Shown piece by piece: positions 37,783-49,471 of a DNA stretch of 64,000 nt (within the stretch, counting starts at the first letter, position 1; every line of letters starts with the position of its first letter). Under the pieces are notes generated by a model. The model saw only the letters and a program-made list of their open reading frames with translations, was not told where the DNA came from and made no database searches. The DNA is taken from positions 46,807,561-46,871,560 of the forward strand of contig CM042012.1 of assembly GCA_023525715.1 (NCBI GenBank), in the 5' to 3' direction. A program made the translations under genes and the position numbers. This DNA is from Cichorium intybus. Taxonomy: Eukaryota; Streptophyta; Magnoliopsida; Asterales; Asteraceae.

Positions 37783-40700
37783 ATGGCTTCATCTCGAGGC
37801 TTGGCTTCTTCTTCTTCTTCTATTGTTTCTGAGAGTTTTTGTCCGTGCCCGTTTAGAAGTTTCCATTGTTGCCGGATAGGTGAAGGGGGTAATAAAGGAA
37901 GCTCTCGTATGATTTCTCACCTTAAAAGTCAACATCTTTTAAATGAGGATCGCAAACGGGTCTTGCGTGACGCTTTATCAACGGATCATAGTTTATTTAT
38001 GGAGGTGGAAAAAACGTTGTTATCTCTCGGTCAATGGTTGTGTGGGGATTGTATGTCTCTGCATGCGGTTAGTCGGCCATGTCATCATCCGAATGGTCTT
38101 GTTCGTTTTATTAAAGGGGACATTGATGCGACCACACACATTGTAGGTATTGTTAAGCCGGATGCTCAGGATAATGTGCCAAATGTTACAGAGGAATGGG
38201 TTATGGATCTTGAGCTTCTTGACCGTGTCTTTAAAATGCCTATCACTACAGTCAAAAGTATCCCTCACAGTTGTCGTTTAGCTTTCTCGCAGGCTTTTAA
38301 ATCAGCAATTTACAAGGTGATTGCCCAGCCCAACTCTGTTGATGCCTGGGTTAGGTTGTTCCTTCTACCGCGTTGCACGCTGCAGGTGTTTAGGCCCAAG
38401 AACAGACAAGAAAGCAGATCTGGGAACAGAAACTCCATTCAACAAAGTTGCATCTTGAAGTCCTTGGCTACATGGGGGAAAGAGGACGGTGTCCCAACAC
38501 TTTTAAACAACATTTTCGACAACTACAGGGGTGGGCACATGAGCCAGGGCGGGGACAACACACGGCCTAACACAACGGCTAACAACAACATTAGACAATG
38601 TCTCCGTAAAGTTGCAGATGGTCATTTTACTGCAGCTGTTAAAGTTTTATCCTCCGCTGGTGTTGCGCCTTACGATGGTGATACCATTAAAGCCTTAGAG
38701 GATAAGCATCCTCTGAAACCACCCCCTTCTATGCCGGGCACCTTTTACTCTGAGCCTCCTCTTGTAGCCGATTTCGAGAGTGTTCTTGGTTGCATTAAAT
38801 CTTTCCCGAAAGGGACTTCTTGTGGTAGAGATGGCTTGAGGGCACAACATATTTTAGATGCCCTATGCGGAGAGGGTTCAGCTTTAGCCACAGATCTCTT
38901 ACGGGCAATAACATCAGTTGTTAATTTATGGTTAGGGGGAAGATGTCCGTCTGTTTTGGCAGAGTTTGTTGCTTCTGCACCTCTCACGCCACTTATTAAA
39001 CCAGACAACGGGATACGGCCAATTGCTGTTGGTACTATATGGAGGCGGTTGGTTTCGAAGGTGGCTATGAAGGGAGTTGGGAAAGATATGGTTAAATACC
39101 TTAACGATTTTCAATTTGGGATCGGGGTGTCCGGGGGTGCTGAGGCTGTTTTGCATTGTGCCAATCGGGTGTTGTGTAAACACCACGATAATGGGTCCCT
39201 TACCCTGCTTGCGGTGGATTTCTCGAATGCTTTTAACATGGTGGATAGATCCGTCTTACTACGGGAGGTTAGAAGGATGTGTCCTTCTATTTCATTGTGG
39301 GTCGATTTCTTATATGGGAGGGCATCCAGGCTTTACATTGGTGACACCCATATATGGTCCACCACTGGAGTTCAACAAGGTGATCCATTGGGACCCCTTC
39401 TTTTTGCCCTTGTTTTACACCCTCTCGTGCATAAAATTCGAGACAATTGCAAGCTTCTGCTACATGCTTGGTATTTAGATGATGGGACCGTTATTGGAGA
39501 CTCCGATGAGGTGGCAAATGTGTTAAACATTATTCAGGAGGATGATCCAGGGTTGGGTCTGGAGCTGAATATTAAGAAAACTGAAATTTTTTGGCCCTCT
39601 TGTGATGGTAGGAAACTACGTGACGGCTGTTTCCCAGCAGATATTGGTAGACCTTCTTTGGGAGTAAAGATCCTTGGGGGGGCCGTTAGCAGAGACGCTG
39701 GGTTCATTAGTGGGCTCTCCTTGAAGAGAGCTGTCAAGGCTGTTGATTTGATGGGACTTCTTCCCCAGCTTTGTGACCCGCAGAGTCAGCTCCTTCTGCT
39801 ACGTTCTTGTATGGGCATTGCTAAACTTTTCTTTGGTTTAAGAACTTGCCAACCGGTGCACATGGAGGAGGCGGCTTTGTTTTTTGACAAAGGGTTGCGT
39901 GGTTCCATCGAAGACATTGTGGTTTGTGGTGGCCCTTTCTTTGGAGACTTCCAGTGGCGGTTGGTTTCCTTACCAATACGTTTTGGTGGTTTGGGTTTGT
40001 ACTCGGCTAGTGAGGCTTCATCGTACGCTTTTGTAGCATCGAGGGCCCAATCTTGGGCCTTACAAGACCATATCTTGCGCCACAGTGGCATATGTGGTAT
40101 GGACATTGATTATTATTCTGCTTTGGATCGTCTGCGTGGCGCAATTCCAGATTTTGACTGTAACGGTTTCACTAATAAGGACATCGCCCCCCCTAAATCC
40201 CAAAAAATTTTGGCGAATGCTCTCTTTAGTAAGATCGTCAAGGATATGGAAAACGACTTTCACATGACGATCAGGCAGAAAGCCGTATTGGAGTGTCTTC
40301 GAGCTCCTCATGCACAGGATTTCTTGCTAGCTATTCCCATTGACGGCCTCGGTCTACATATGTCCCCTGTGGAATATCGCGCTATTCTACGGTACCGCCT
40401 TATGATTCCTCTTTTTCCGAGCGACGAGATATGTCCGGTTTGTCGCAAAGCGTGCTTGGACTCTTTTGGGGATCATGCTGTTCATTGTCGGGAACTACCA
40501 GGTTTCAAATACCGTCATGATATGGTTAGGGATGTTCTTTTTGACGTCTGCCGACGTGCCGGGGTTTCGGTACGTAAAGAAGCTCCTGTTAACTTTCTGA
40601 CTGACCCTTCAGACGGGAGATCTACTCTCAGGCCTGCTGACATTTTAATCTTCGGATGGATGGGAGGTAAACATGCATGTGTGGACCTTACTGGGGTTTC

Positions 40701-41010
40701 CCCTCTTGTAAACTTGAGGAATGGAGGTTTCACAGGGAGGCAGGCGGCTTTGAAAGCAGCTGCATGCAAAGTGGATAAACACGATAAGGCATGTCGTGAA
40801 AATCAACATGTGTTTATCCCTTTCGCTTTTGATACCTTTGGTTTTCTCGCACCTGAAGCTGTGGAGCTTCTCAACAGAGTTCAACGGGTTATGCAGAGTA
40901 CCGTCATGTCCCTTAGATCTTTGGATTTTGTTTTTAAGCGTATTAGCTTTGGCATTCAAAAAGGGCTAGCGGCGCAGCTTGTTGCCCGTTTGCCCAACGT
41001 CTCTATGTAA
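37783..41010 (+). CDS. R2-like non-LTR reverse transcriptase with restriction-like endonuclease
   Basis: 1,075 residues from the ATG at 37783; the frame is open from 37732 but has no earlier ATG. In order: C2H2-like finger (C20, C22, H46, H51), a second Cys/His cluster (about 86-103, CGDCMSLHAVSRPCHH), the RT with GIRPIAVG (about 412), VDFSNAFN (about 478, catalytic Asp), GVQQGDPLGPLLF (about 532) and WYLDDGT (about 564, catalytic Asp pair), then CPVC-x8-GDHAVHC (about 884-902), RHDMVRD (about 911), and an endonuclease with RPADILIF (about 950), CVDLTG (about 966) and a Lys-rich helix KVDKHDKAC. No APE-type endonuclease precedes the RT. All key residues are present and no stop or shift interrupts it. 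It would nick DNA and prime reverse transcription at the target. Confidence 0.85.
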   Translation: MASSRGLASSSSSIVSESFCPCPFRSFHCCRIGEGGNKGSSRMISHLKSQHLLNEDRKRVLRDALSTDHSLFMEVEKTLLSLGQWLCGDCMSLHAVSRPCHHPNGLVRFIKGDIDATTHIVGIVKPDAQDNVPNVTEEWVMDLELLDRVFKMPITTVKSIPHSCRLAFSQAFKSAIYKVIAQPNSVDAWVRLFLLPRCTLQVFRPKNRQESRSGNRNSIQQSCILKSLATWGKEDGVPTLLNNIFDNYRGGHMSQGGDNTRPNTTANNNIRQCLRKVADGHFTAAVKVLSSAGVAPYDGDTIKALEDKHPLKPPPSMPGTFYSEPPLVADFESVLGCIKSFPKGTSCGRDGLRAQHILDALCGEGSALATDLLRAITSVVNLWLGGRCPSVLAEFVASAPLTPLIKPDNGIRPIAVGTIWRRLVSKVAMKGVGKDMVKYLNDFQFGIGVSGGAEAVLHCANRVLCKHHDNGSLTLLAVDFSNAFNMVDRSVLLREVRRMCPSISLWVDFLYGRASRLYIGDTHIWSTTGVQQGDPLGPLLFALVLHPLVHKIRDNCKLLLHAWYLDDGTVIGDSDEVANVLNIIQEDDPGLGLELNIKKTEIFWPSCDGRKLRDGCFPADIGRPSLGVKILGGAVSRDAGFISGLSLKRAVKAVDLMGLLPQLCDPQSQLLLLRSCMGIAKLFFGLRTCQPVHMEEAALFFDKGLRGSIEDIVVCGGPFFGDFQWRLVSLPIRFGGLGLYSASEASSYAFVASRAQSWALQDHILRHSGICGMDIDYYSALDRLRGAIPDFDCNGFTNKDIAPPKSQKILANALFSKIVKDMENDFHMTIRQKAVLECLRAPHAQDFLLAIPIDGLGLHMSPVEYRAILRYRLMIPLFPSDEICPVCRKACLDSFGDHAVHCRELPGFKYRHDMVRDVLFDVCRRAGVSVRKEAPVNFLTDPSDGRSTLRPADILIFGWMGGKHACVDLTGVSPLVNLRNGGFTGRQAALKAAACKVDKHDKACRENQHVFIPFAFDTFGFLAPEAVELLNRVQRVMQSTVMSLRSLDFVFKRISFGIQKGLAAQLVARLPNVSM

Positions 41011-41103
41011 TAGGTTTATTGTATCAAGTAGTTGTATACTGATAGAAATGTTGGAACATTTTGCTTAGACTTTATATCTTCCTAATCATAAGTTTTGCTT
41101 CTA

Positions 41104-41489
<386 letters not shown>

Positions 41490-41769
41490 ATTGGTATCAG
41501 AGCCGTACCTTGAAGATCTTGCGATTATTTCAAGGGAACGATCTCGATTTGACAACTTTTGAAGATTGTTTCAATGTTTCAAGGATTGTTGGTGAGTCTC
41601 TAATGAATTTTTGGATTCATTTATCTTTTTGGGTTATTGTTCATCTATGTTCATCATATTCATCTTTTGATTAGATTTAGAAAATTATTCTTCATGCCCT
41701 ACTCTATATTTTCTAGATCTAAGTTTTGTTGGTTGAGTCCAAGTTGTGATTCATTCTCCGTTCAGGCTA

Positions 41770-42012
41770 CACGGAGTGGTGGCCAATGGCCAAGGGATGG
41801 CCAACAAGTTTTTGTGGGTTGGCAGTCGTTGGCCATTTTGTAGGGAGTGGTGGCCAATGGCCAAGAAGGGGCTGTTTTTGTTATTTTCTGAAACATTTAC
41901 ACCTGTTGGCATCTCGCCAACAGGTTGGCGAAGAGGAGATGGCGAGTGGCTGGCGAGGACGTCGGCACCAACGATGGCGAGTCGCCAAGAGGGTTGGCGA
42001 CCTCTTGGCGAG
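41770..42012. repeat. GC-rich short repeats in the internal region
   Basis: Repeated TGGCCAATGGCCAA and TTGGCGA/TCGCCAA motifs in both orientations, some forming CGCCAACAGGTTGGCG palindromes. No protein was recognised. Confidence 0.6.
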
Positions 42013-42436
42013 CGGTTACTCCGTATAGCCTCATAGATTGGTATTCTCATTTTTATTTCCATATCTCATATTCTTTTTACTGTTCATATGGATCTTTATT
42101 TGTTTATTACTGTTCATCATATTAAAATCATTTGATCCAAAATTGATATACATATCAGATTTCTGTTTTCACTTTAAACCACGTATTGTCATTGAACACT
42201 GATTTTCACGATTCATTTGATCTCAATCTTGAATTTGTTCTGCATCGGGCATCTTCTTCAGTTCTCTCGTTTATTCAGCCTCTAAATCAGATCTCAAAAT
42301 CCTAAAACACCAAGAAAGTCAAATCCTCTTTATTCATTATGAAAACCAATTACACGCTGAAAAGAGACATCGATTCTTCATTTATCTGTGAATATCGACA
42401 ATGAAACACGAAAACTCATTTTGATTTTGGGAATGA

Positions 42437-42715
42437 AATGTGTAGATCTGAAAATCTATCACTAATGAACTCATTACCTGATTATGTTGTTCTATCACTA
42501 ATGAACTCATTACCTGATTATGTAGATCTGAAAATCTATCACTAATGAACTCATTACCTGATTATGTAGATCTGAAAATCTATCACTAATGAACTCATTA
42601 CCTGATTATGTAGATCTGAAAATCTATCACTAATGAAAATCTATCACTAATGAACTCATTACCTGAAAATCAAAAATCATTGAGTGTGTGAAATCAAAAA
42701 TCATTGAGTGTGTGA
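42437..42715. repeat. 44-bp tandem repeat array
   Basis: About five units of TAGATCTGAAAATCTATCAC plus 24 bp, with partial units (a shortened one near 42487 and another near 42630). Two copies of GAAATCAAAAATCATTGAG follow. Confidence 0.85.
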
Positions 42716-44245
42716 GATTTACGGTAAAGTGATTTGACATCGATGACGATAATGATGAATTTCTAAACTGGGAAGAACACTTGATGGTGTTCTTGGCAAA
42801 CGTGAACCAAAATTGACAAAAACTCCATTTGATCTTCAATCCGTTGGTCAATTTGTGAAACAGTGTTTCCCATTTGAATGGATAAAGAAAACGGAAATTG
42901 ATTTTGATGACTACAAAGGGAGAAAGGTGAAGATGTTCATTTGGCGTTACCTTCGATGGGTTGCCCTCATTGTTGCCTTCATTGGATTGTATCAAATTAA
43001 TGGAATCGGAACAACAGAAAACATAAGGGATGAAGACGATGGTAACGAGTGGAACATATACAAAGGGATGTTGACTTTGCAGTCAACAAATCGGATACAA
43101 CCCCCAACCCCTTCGGATCATAACCCAGAAACAATTGGTTTTGAGAGATAATTCCTTCGGAACCATGTTTGGATATGAATCGGAACAGTGATATTGCAAA
43201 TGAAGGAGATGTTGAAATCCAATTCGGAACTGTTGAAGGTTAATCGGAGATGAAAAATCGGAACATGTGATGTTAAGAAGTGGAAAATGCGACTCGGGTC
43301 ATTTAGAGCAAAAGCGAAATCGGATCTAATGAAGATTTCGAAAGGGGTGATCACGAAGGTTGTTACCTTCACCGGTAAAAATGGAGACGTATTGTGATGC
43401 TTCAATGGCGAAAACAAAAACAGTGAAACTAAATCGGATGGTTGAAGGAGAAAAAGGATATACGAAGGCATGAAATGTGACGACGATTAGGATGCCTTCG
43501 GATGGTTGATTGGTTGGCCAGTGGAAAGAAAAACAAAACGTGATGCGGATGAATAGATATGGAGATGAAATCAGACGGCTAATGGGAATGAAAGAGTAAA
43601 CGGATGTATACCAAGGCTTTGTTGACTTTTATAGTCAACATATATATATCCGATTCATTCATCCGTATTCCGTGGAAAAGGAAATCAGATCGCAGCCCAA
43701 ACCTTTCAGCCTATAATCCAATCGGATCCCTCCTTTATACAGCCCATACCCATTTAAACCAAAACTTTCAAACCAAATGCTTTATCCCAAACATTTATAA
43801 CCCATGTGAACCCATTTTAACCCAAATTCAAACCCCAATTTGTAAACTTTTGGAACCCCACTCTAAACAAAGTCAAACCCCCACATCGAAAACAATTTTT
43901 TTTGGATGAATGGTGATCAAGAACGGATGAACAAGAACACGAGAAAAATTTTGAACTCCATTATTCATATATTTTCAATGCAACTTGCCGAATTTTTGAG
44001 CATTGACGAATACGCGCAAGTCGAGGGGGAGTTTTTATAAATTTCCAATTAAACGCATTCTCATATCTAGGGGTTATTTCACGATCACATTTTATGAAGA
44101 CCGATGACACGTTGAGGAGGAGTTTTCACGTATATGAGAAGATCGGATTCGCCTCTACATCCCGTGTGGTCATTATTTTCGGTTCCGCTAGTGCTCATTT
44201 TCCATCTTGTCACACATCATCCATTCCACCCTTTGAGGGGGAGAT
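42716..44245 (+). other. Internal non-coding region of the LTR element
   Basis: Scattered open frames up to about 112 codons (for example 42813-43151) show no gag, protease, RT or integrase motif. It ends in the polypurine tract at about 44234-44244. Confidence 0.55.
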
Positions 44246-44524
44246 TGTTGGGATACAAAAGCCCTCATGGAGTGATGCATGACAAGCTTGGTCGACCCAT
44301 AGTAAAACCTTGTTTATCGGGCCTTGCCCTAATTTTATGCTAACCTATAAATACTCATGTAGTATTCATTTTTAGGTTAGAGCTCACAATGTGAGGTGTA
44401 GGTGCTTTATGCAATAACCTTGTACACTCTTACATGTTTGATTATATTTGAATATTAAGCATTCGGCACTTTGGATATTTTTTTCGATCTTCACGTTCTT
44501 ATTATTCCGCACACGTCAAATCTC

Positions 44525-44530
<6 letters not shown>
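44246..44530 (+). repeat. 3' LTR of the non-autonomous element
   Basis: It starts TGTTGGGATACAAAAGCC and ends CTCACTTTA, running straight into (AT)n (44531-44583). The final CA of the left copy appears as TA here. Confidence 0.88.
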
Positions 44531-44583
<53 letters not shown>

Positions 44584-44585
<2 letters not shown>

Positions 44586-46234
44586 CCGAATCTTCATTCC
44601 CCCGCAAGAAAAACATACAAACAGATCTTAAAGAGTATGGATGGGTAATGATTTGATGCTTAATTAAAACCACATTAAATAAACATAAGCAGCTTACCTA
44701 CAAATTCAATATACATATATTTTAACTAACCCGTGCATAGCACGGGCGATCGATAGTTTTTTTATTAATTCTCATTCTGTTGAAGTTATTCAAAATATTA
44801 AAAGAGATTGAGATAACATTAGAATTTTAAAAATATCAAAAGAGATTGAAAAGAAAGAGTTTGAAAATGAATATAACAATGTATCATCATTATAATAGAG
44901 GAAAAAATTATGAATTATGATATTATTTTTAAAAAAATTAGATTGTAATAATATTAAAATTCTAAAATAATAAATTTTATCACAAAATATATTTTATCTT
45001 CTTATATGAAACGACATGTGACAAAATAAATGAGATTGGAGGTGAGGGTTAGGATCGGCCAAGCAACCTAGCTCACCAAATATTGTATATTTTCTTTTTT
45101 TTTTTTAAATCACTGTCGAGCGCTTGGCTTAATCCACTAATGCGGATGGTCAAATAGCCTTGAGTTGGTTATGTAGTTGTGAATAAATGGTTATTAATAA
45201 TACTTTGCTTGATATAATGGTTATTAATCACTTATGTGTAAAATGTTATTTTCCAATAGAGTAATTGTATTGATTCCTACATTTTATTCCTACCCTTATT
45301 CCTATCCATGTGAAATTATGACAAATGTCACATTTAATAAAACTAATAATATTTTAATACAAATGTCACAATTTAACTTGTATAGGAACATTAGTAGGAA
45401 TAAAAGGTAGGAACAAAAACAATTTCTCTTTCGAATAAACTGATACAATAGGTTGAAATCAAATTTGTGACAGTAGTAAAAGAATGAGAATATGTGATGT
45501 TTTCACTCGTTAATGAAACAGGGGAACTAAGGCTTCCTAGTTGATTTGTCATCATTGAAGAGAAGAAGTAGAAGCTTAAAGAAATAAGTGGTAGGCACCT
45601 CTGTTCTAGAAAAAATCCAAAATGTAGACGGAATCTTGATGTTTGAATTCGATTTCGATCTTTGGTTAAAGAGAACCTAGAACTATGATGTTGTCTTGGT
45701 AAAGAAACTTGTATCTTTTATTGGTATGAATCTCTGTTTAGTAAAGAAATCTTGTGTTTCTGATGTAAGTGTGACTTTGATCTTATTTGTAAAGAATTTT
45801 GAAATTTTGTATGTTTGAGGCTTTGTAAATCGTGATGTTGACAACAAAGGGAAAAGAAAATATATGGTATAATGAGGAAAGAAAATTTGTTTTGGTAAAT
45901 GGGTAAAAATATGTTACGTTTGTAAGGAAAATAAATTGTAACATAAATTTTGTTTTCTAGAAAAAAATCGTATGATCAATAATGTAGTGGGTCTTGCAAA
46001 AGAGAAATCTTGAATTTAATATACGTTGAACTAGACGAGAGAAAAAATAAAGAAAATGTAACATATGGTAAAAGAAAATGACAAAATTTGGAGTTTTGAT
46101 GTTGTTGTGACAAGTAATGTAGACGAATTTTAAAATTCTGATATCGTACTTTGATCGTATATGTTTGTTGTTGTGAAAGGTAATGAAGACAAAGTAATAG
46201 AGGTTTTTATCCAATGATGGCTCTAATACCGTAA
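44584..46234. other. AT-rich non-coding DNA
   Basis: It contains a perfect 7-bp hairpin CCCGTGC-ATA-GCACGGG at 44730-44746. No gene was recognised; open frames are AT-driven. Confidence 0.45.
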
Positions 46235-46420
46235 AGAACTATCTTGTATATTTTGTATTATATCAAAACAACTAGTTTCATGTCATATTTATAAGAAAAG
46301 AAGAAGAATCCTTAGCCATATCTAATAACCAAGTTACCATAATAAACTCTCTAAAAGATATTTTGAACAAATAAAAGACTTTTACTCTAATTATATAACT
46401 GAATTGTGAACTCTATCAGT
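46213..46420 (-). repeat. Possible LTR edge with worn primer site
   Basis: On the minus strand CGGTATTAGAGCC (complement of about 46213-46230) resembles TGGTATCAGAGCC. Sequence on its right (about 46245-46380) resembles 15940-16095. It could be an old solo or truncated LTR; no partner LTR or TSD was seen. Confidence 0.35.
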
Positions 46421-47514
46421 ATCAAAGCATTGTATCTTCTGTGCATCAACTTGAATTCTATCAATCGAGAATTCATACTTTGTTTCTTTAAGTTACAACT
46501 GATCATTGTTCCATCAATTTGCATTCGTTATCAATTCGATATTGACATGTTTTCGACTCTTTATCATTTTCCTTATTAATTCATCAGTTTCTTATCAATT
46601 CAAATAATAGTTGATTTTTTATATTTGATTTGATGAAGCATGACAAATTATATAACATAACATTTATCAAATGTGATTTATTGTTCTGAAAGTCCCATAA
46701 AAAAGAACAGTAGTTTAGGTATGGGTTAAATCATAGTCAGCATTCCCTCTCTCACCCTCTTCACTGCAGAAACAAGAATACACGCTTCATCTCTCTACCC
46801 CACCGCCATAGCACCATCGGTGCAACACATCATAGTCGACTCCTTACAAAACCATGTCCTAGCCTCACCATCTTCCACAATCGTCGCTAAGCCTCCTTTT
46901 GGTCAAGAGGTTTGTCTTTTCTTTGCATGATTTATTTTCTGTTTTTGGTGATTTGAATTTGAATCACTATTCTTTTAAATTTCCCATTTTCCCTTTAGCT
47001 ACAACATTAAATTTGTTTTATCATCTGAAGTTGCAGGTGCAACATCTGATTCGACCAACACAGTAATGATTTTTTAACTTTTTTTTTTTTTTTTTTACAA
47101 TTTCAATTAAAATTTTAATTATATCTACAAATTTCCTGATGTAATGTGGTTTTGGTATGTATGTGTGTTTGGGGATTTTGTAAATCTGAAGGTTTTTAGC
47201 TATTTTAGAAGTTAGAGTCGGAGCCGAAGAAAGCAAGAGATGCATCGTCATAGGCCTGGGACTCTATCCTTTTGTGAGATCAACATTTGTCAATAAGCGA
47301 CAATCTTCTCATTTCTGCAGCTCTTTTTATCTGAATTGTAGGATATTTATCTACTTGCATACTTAAGAAGTTTTTTGTGATTTTATGTTCAATTTGTGTG
47401 CATTTAGAGTTGTTTTGTACATATTTACCACACTACATAACTGTTAAATACTTAAAACCCTATAAATACTAAATTTGGACGACCTTCAAAATTAGTGGAG
47501 GTAAATATATGATA
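46421..47514. other. Non-coding DNA with a small exon-like patch
   Basis: Around 46740-46910 the composition becomes richer in GC with CTCTC and CCACCGCC stretches and ends CAAGAG before GTTTGT, as a first exon might. I do not recognise a protein. The rest is AT-rich. Confidence 0.35.
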
Positions 47515-47794
47515 TTAGGCTGATAGGAGTACCCATCACATTGCCCAAATGTGATGGGCGCCACGTCATCGCCACATATGATTTTATCTCATCACACTCC
47601 ATCACATTACCCCCTTTATACCCATCACATTTTCATCACACCACATCATCTTTTTAATTAAAAAAAATTCAAAAATAAATTAGAACATAATTTTTAAATT
47701 AAAAACCATTTCATTAAAAATAAAAATTACAAAAAAAAAAAAAACAAACTTAGAAAATAAAAATTACACTAATAAAAATAAAAATAAACGTAAA

Positions 47795-49040
47795 CTAGTT
47801 GTCGTCATCGGTGTCGGTGTCGTTCCTAGGGCGATATTTAGCGCGGACACTTTCCCGCATCGCCAAGAAAATTTCCAAATCCTCGCCCTCGAAGTCGGAT
47901 GGTTTTTTTGTCAAGAAGTTGATATCGGCGTTTCGTTGTAACTCCCGTTGCGTTTGGACAATTTGCCGTTGCGTTTTGACAATTTCTTTTTCGACCCGAC
48001 CCATAATCCCGACCTTTTCGCTTTGTAATTGGACGTATCGATCGAATTTGTCGCCAAACAATTCCATAACGCTCGACTCCGAACCGGAACCCGAAGCCGC
48101 TTTCTTAACGGCTTTTTTTGCCCGGTCTCGCCCAATCGGTCGACGGATCGGTTGGGGTTCGTCTTCATCTTGATCGACGGGCTCGTCGTTCACGTCAATA
48201 TAAGTTCGCCCGTCCGATTGTTGTGACGTCCCTTGGTGGACCGACCTCGATCGTTTAGTTCCCGAAGATTGCGAATCTTCGACAAGAAGCCATTTCGGTT
48301 GTTTTTTAACTCGTTCCAAGCTTGTATATACGGGAACGCTTTCCGAGTGGGCGTTGTTGTTTCATATTGTTTTAACGCCGCGTTGAAAACGTCAAAGTCG
48401 TTGGACCCGCTTTTCCGCATATTTGAGAGATTGTTGAAGATGCCGTTAAAAGCGTTGAGCTTTAGTCGCATCTCTCGAAATTTCCCCGAAATTTTATCCA
48501 TGTTCCGTTTTTTTCGCTCATAAGCTCGTAAAAAGTCGCTTGAACTTTGTTCCAAAAAGTATCAAACGTTTGCGAGTCCCCGACGATCGGGTCAACGGAA
48601 GCGGAAATGTACGCCTTCACCAAGTTTAATTCCTCCTCTTTCGTCCAATTCGTTCTTTTTTCGCCCCCCGTTTGTTTTGCCTTCCGCCTTGCGGCCCGGC
48701 GGGTTTGGTTGTCGTCTTCCTCTTGTGTCTCTTGAACCATATCGGGAGACACCGGTTGCGGTTGCGGTGGTGGTTGTGACATCGGTGGTTGCGATGATTG
48801 AGCTTTGGATCCTTGCGGTTGAAACGGAAACGGGGGTTGAAATTGTTGATAGGGGTTGGATGGCGGATATGGTTGTTGAAAAAGTGGTGGTTGTGCGATC
48901 GGAGACTCGCCTTGAAGTAAATTCATAAAACCACCGCGGGGCGATTCAAGATTCGGGTATTGCCGCGGGGTCGAGTTTAAACCGAACGGATCATACTCGC
49001 GGTTTTGGTTTGAAGGTGGGGTGTTTGGATTTTGTTCCAT
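47795..49040 (-). pseudogene. Harbinger Myb/SANT-like ORF in three frames
   Basis: It begins at the ATG at 49040 with a Pro/Gln-rich N-terminus (MEQNPNTPPSNQ). A basic stretch and the SANT-like RTNWTKEEELNLVKAYIS follow (about residues 130-150). The middle piece (KISGKFREMRLKLNAF, SNDFDVFNAAL) is in the -1 frame from about 48508. The C-terminal piece (KWLLVEDSQSSGTKRSRSV, then an acidic and Lys/Ala region, ending 47795) is -1 again from about 48303. The conserved family order is kept across both shifts. Each shift sits at A AAA AAC in the incoming frame. In such elements this protein binds DNA and assists the transposase. Loss of one A in each run is the simple reading; recoding is possible. 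Confidence 0.82.
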
Positions 49041-49116
49041 TGCAAAAGAAGTTTGAATTTTGGAGTGTTTGAGGTTAAAAAGATGAAGAATGTATGTGTA
49101 AAGTATGGTTAAATTG

Positions 49117-49250
<134 letters not shown>

Positions 49251-49471
49251 AAAATTGTAAATAAAATAAAGGTAAAAAAAAAAATTAAATTTGTAGCCGT
49301 TAAACGGCTATTTCTTCTCAATGCTTCTCATTGGCCGTGATCAAGCATGAAATGGAACACGGGACACCACGATCACGCCCCATCACGGTAGCACGGGGCG
49401 GTGTGCACGCCGTGATGGGTGCCACCGTGGCCATCACGGTCCATCCGTGATCGGTACTCCTTCCGGTCTTA

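Noticed and set aside
42437..42715. CRISPR-like array
   Set aside because: Units are contiguous direct repeats with no unique spacers, inside a plant retroelement.
44730..44746. CCCGTGC-ATA-GCACGGG hairpin as the 3' end of a Helitron
   Set aside because: No CTRR follows at the right distance on either strand and no 5' TC end was found.
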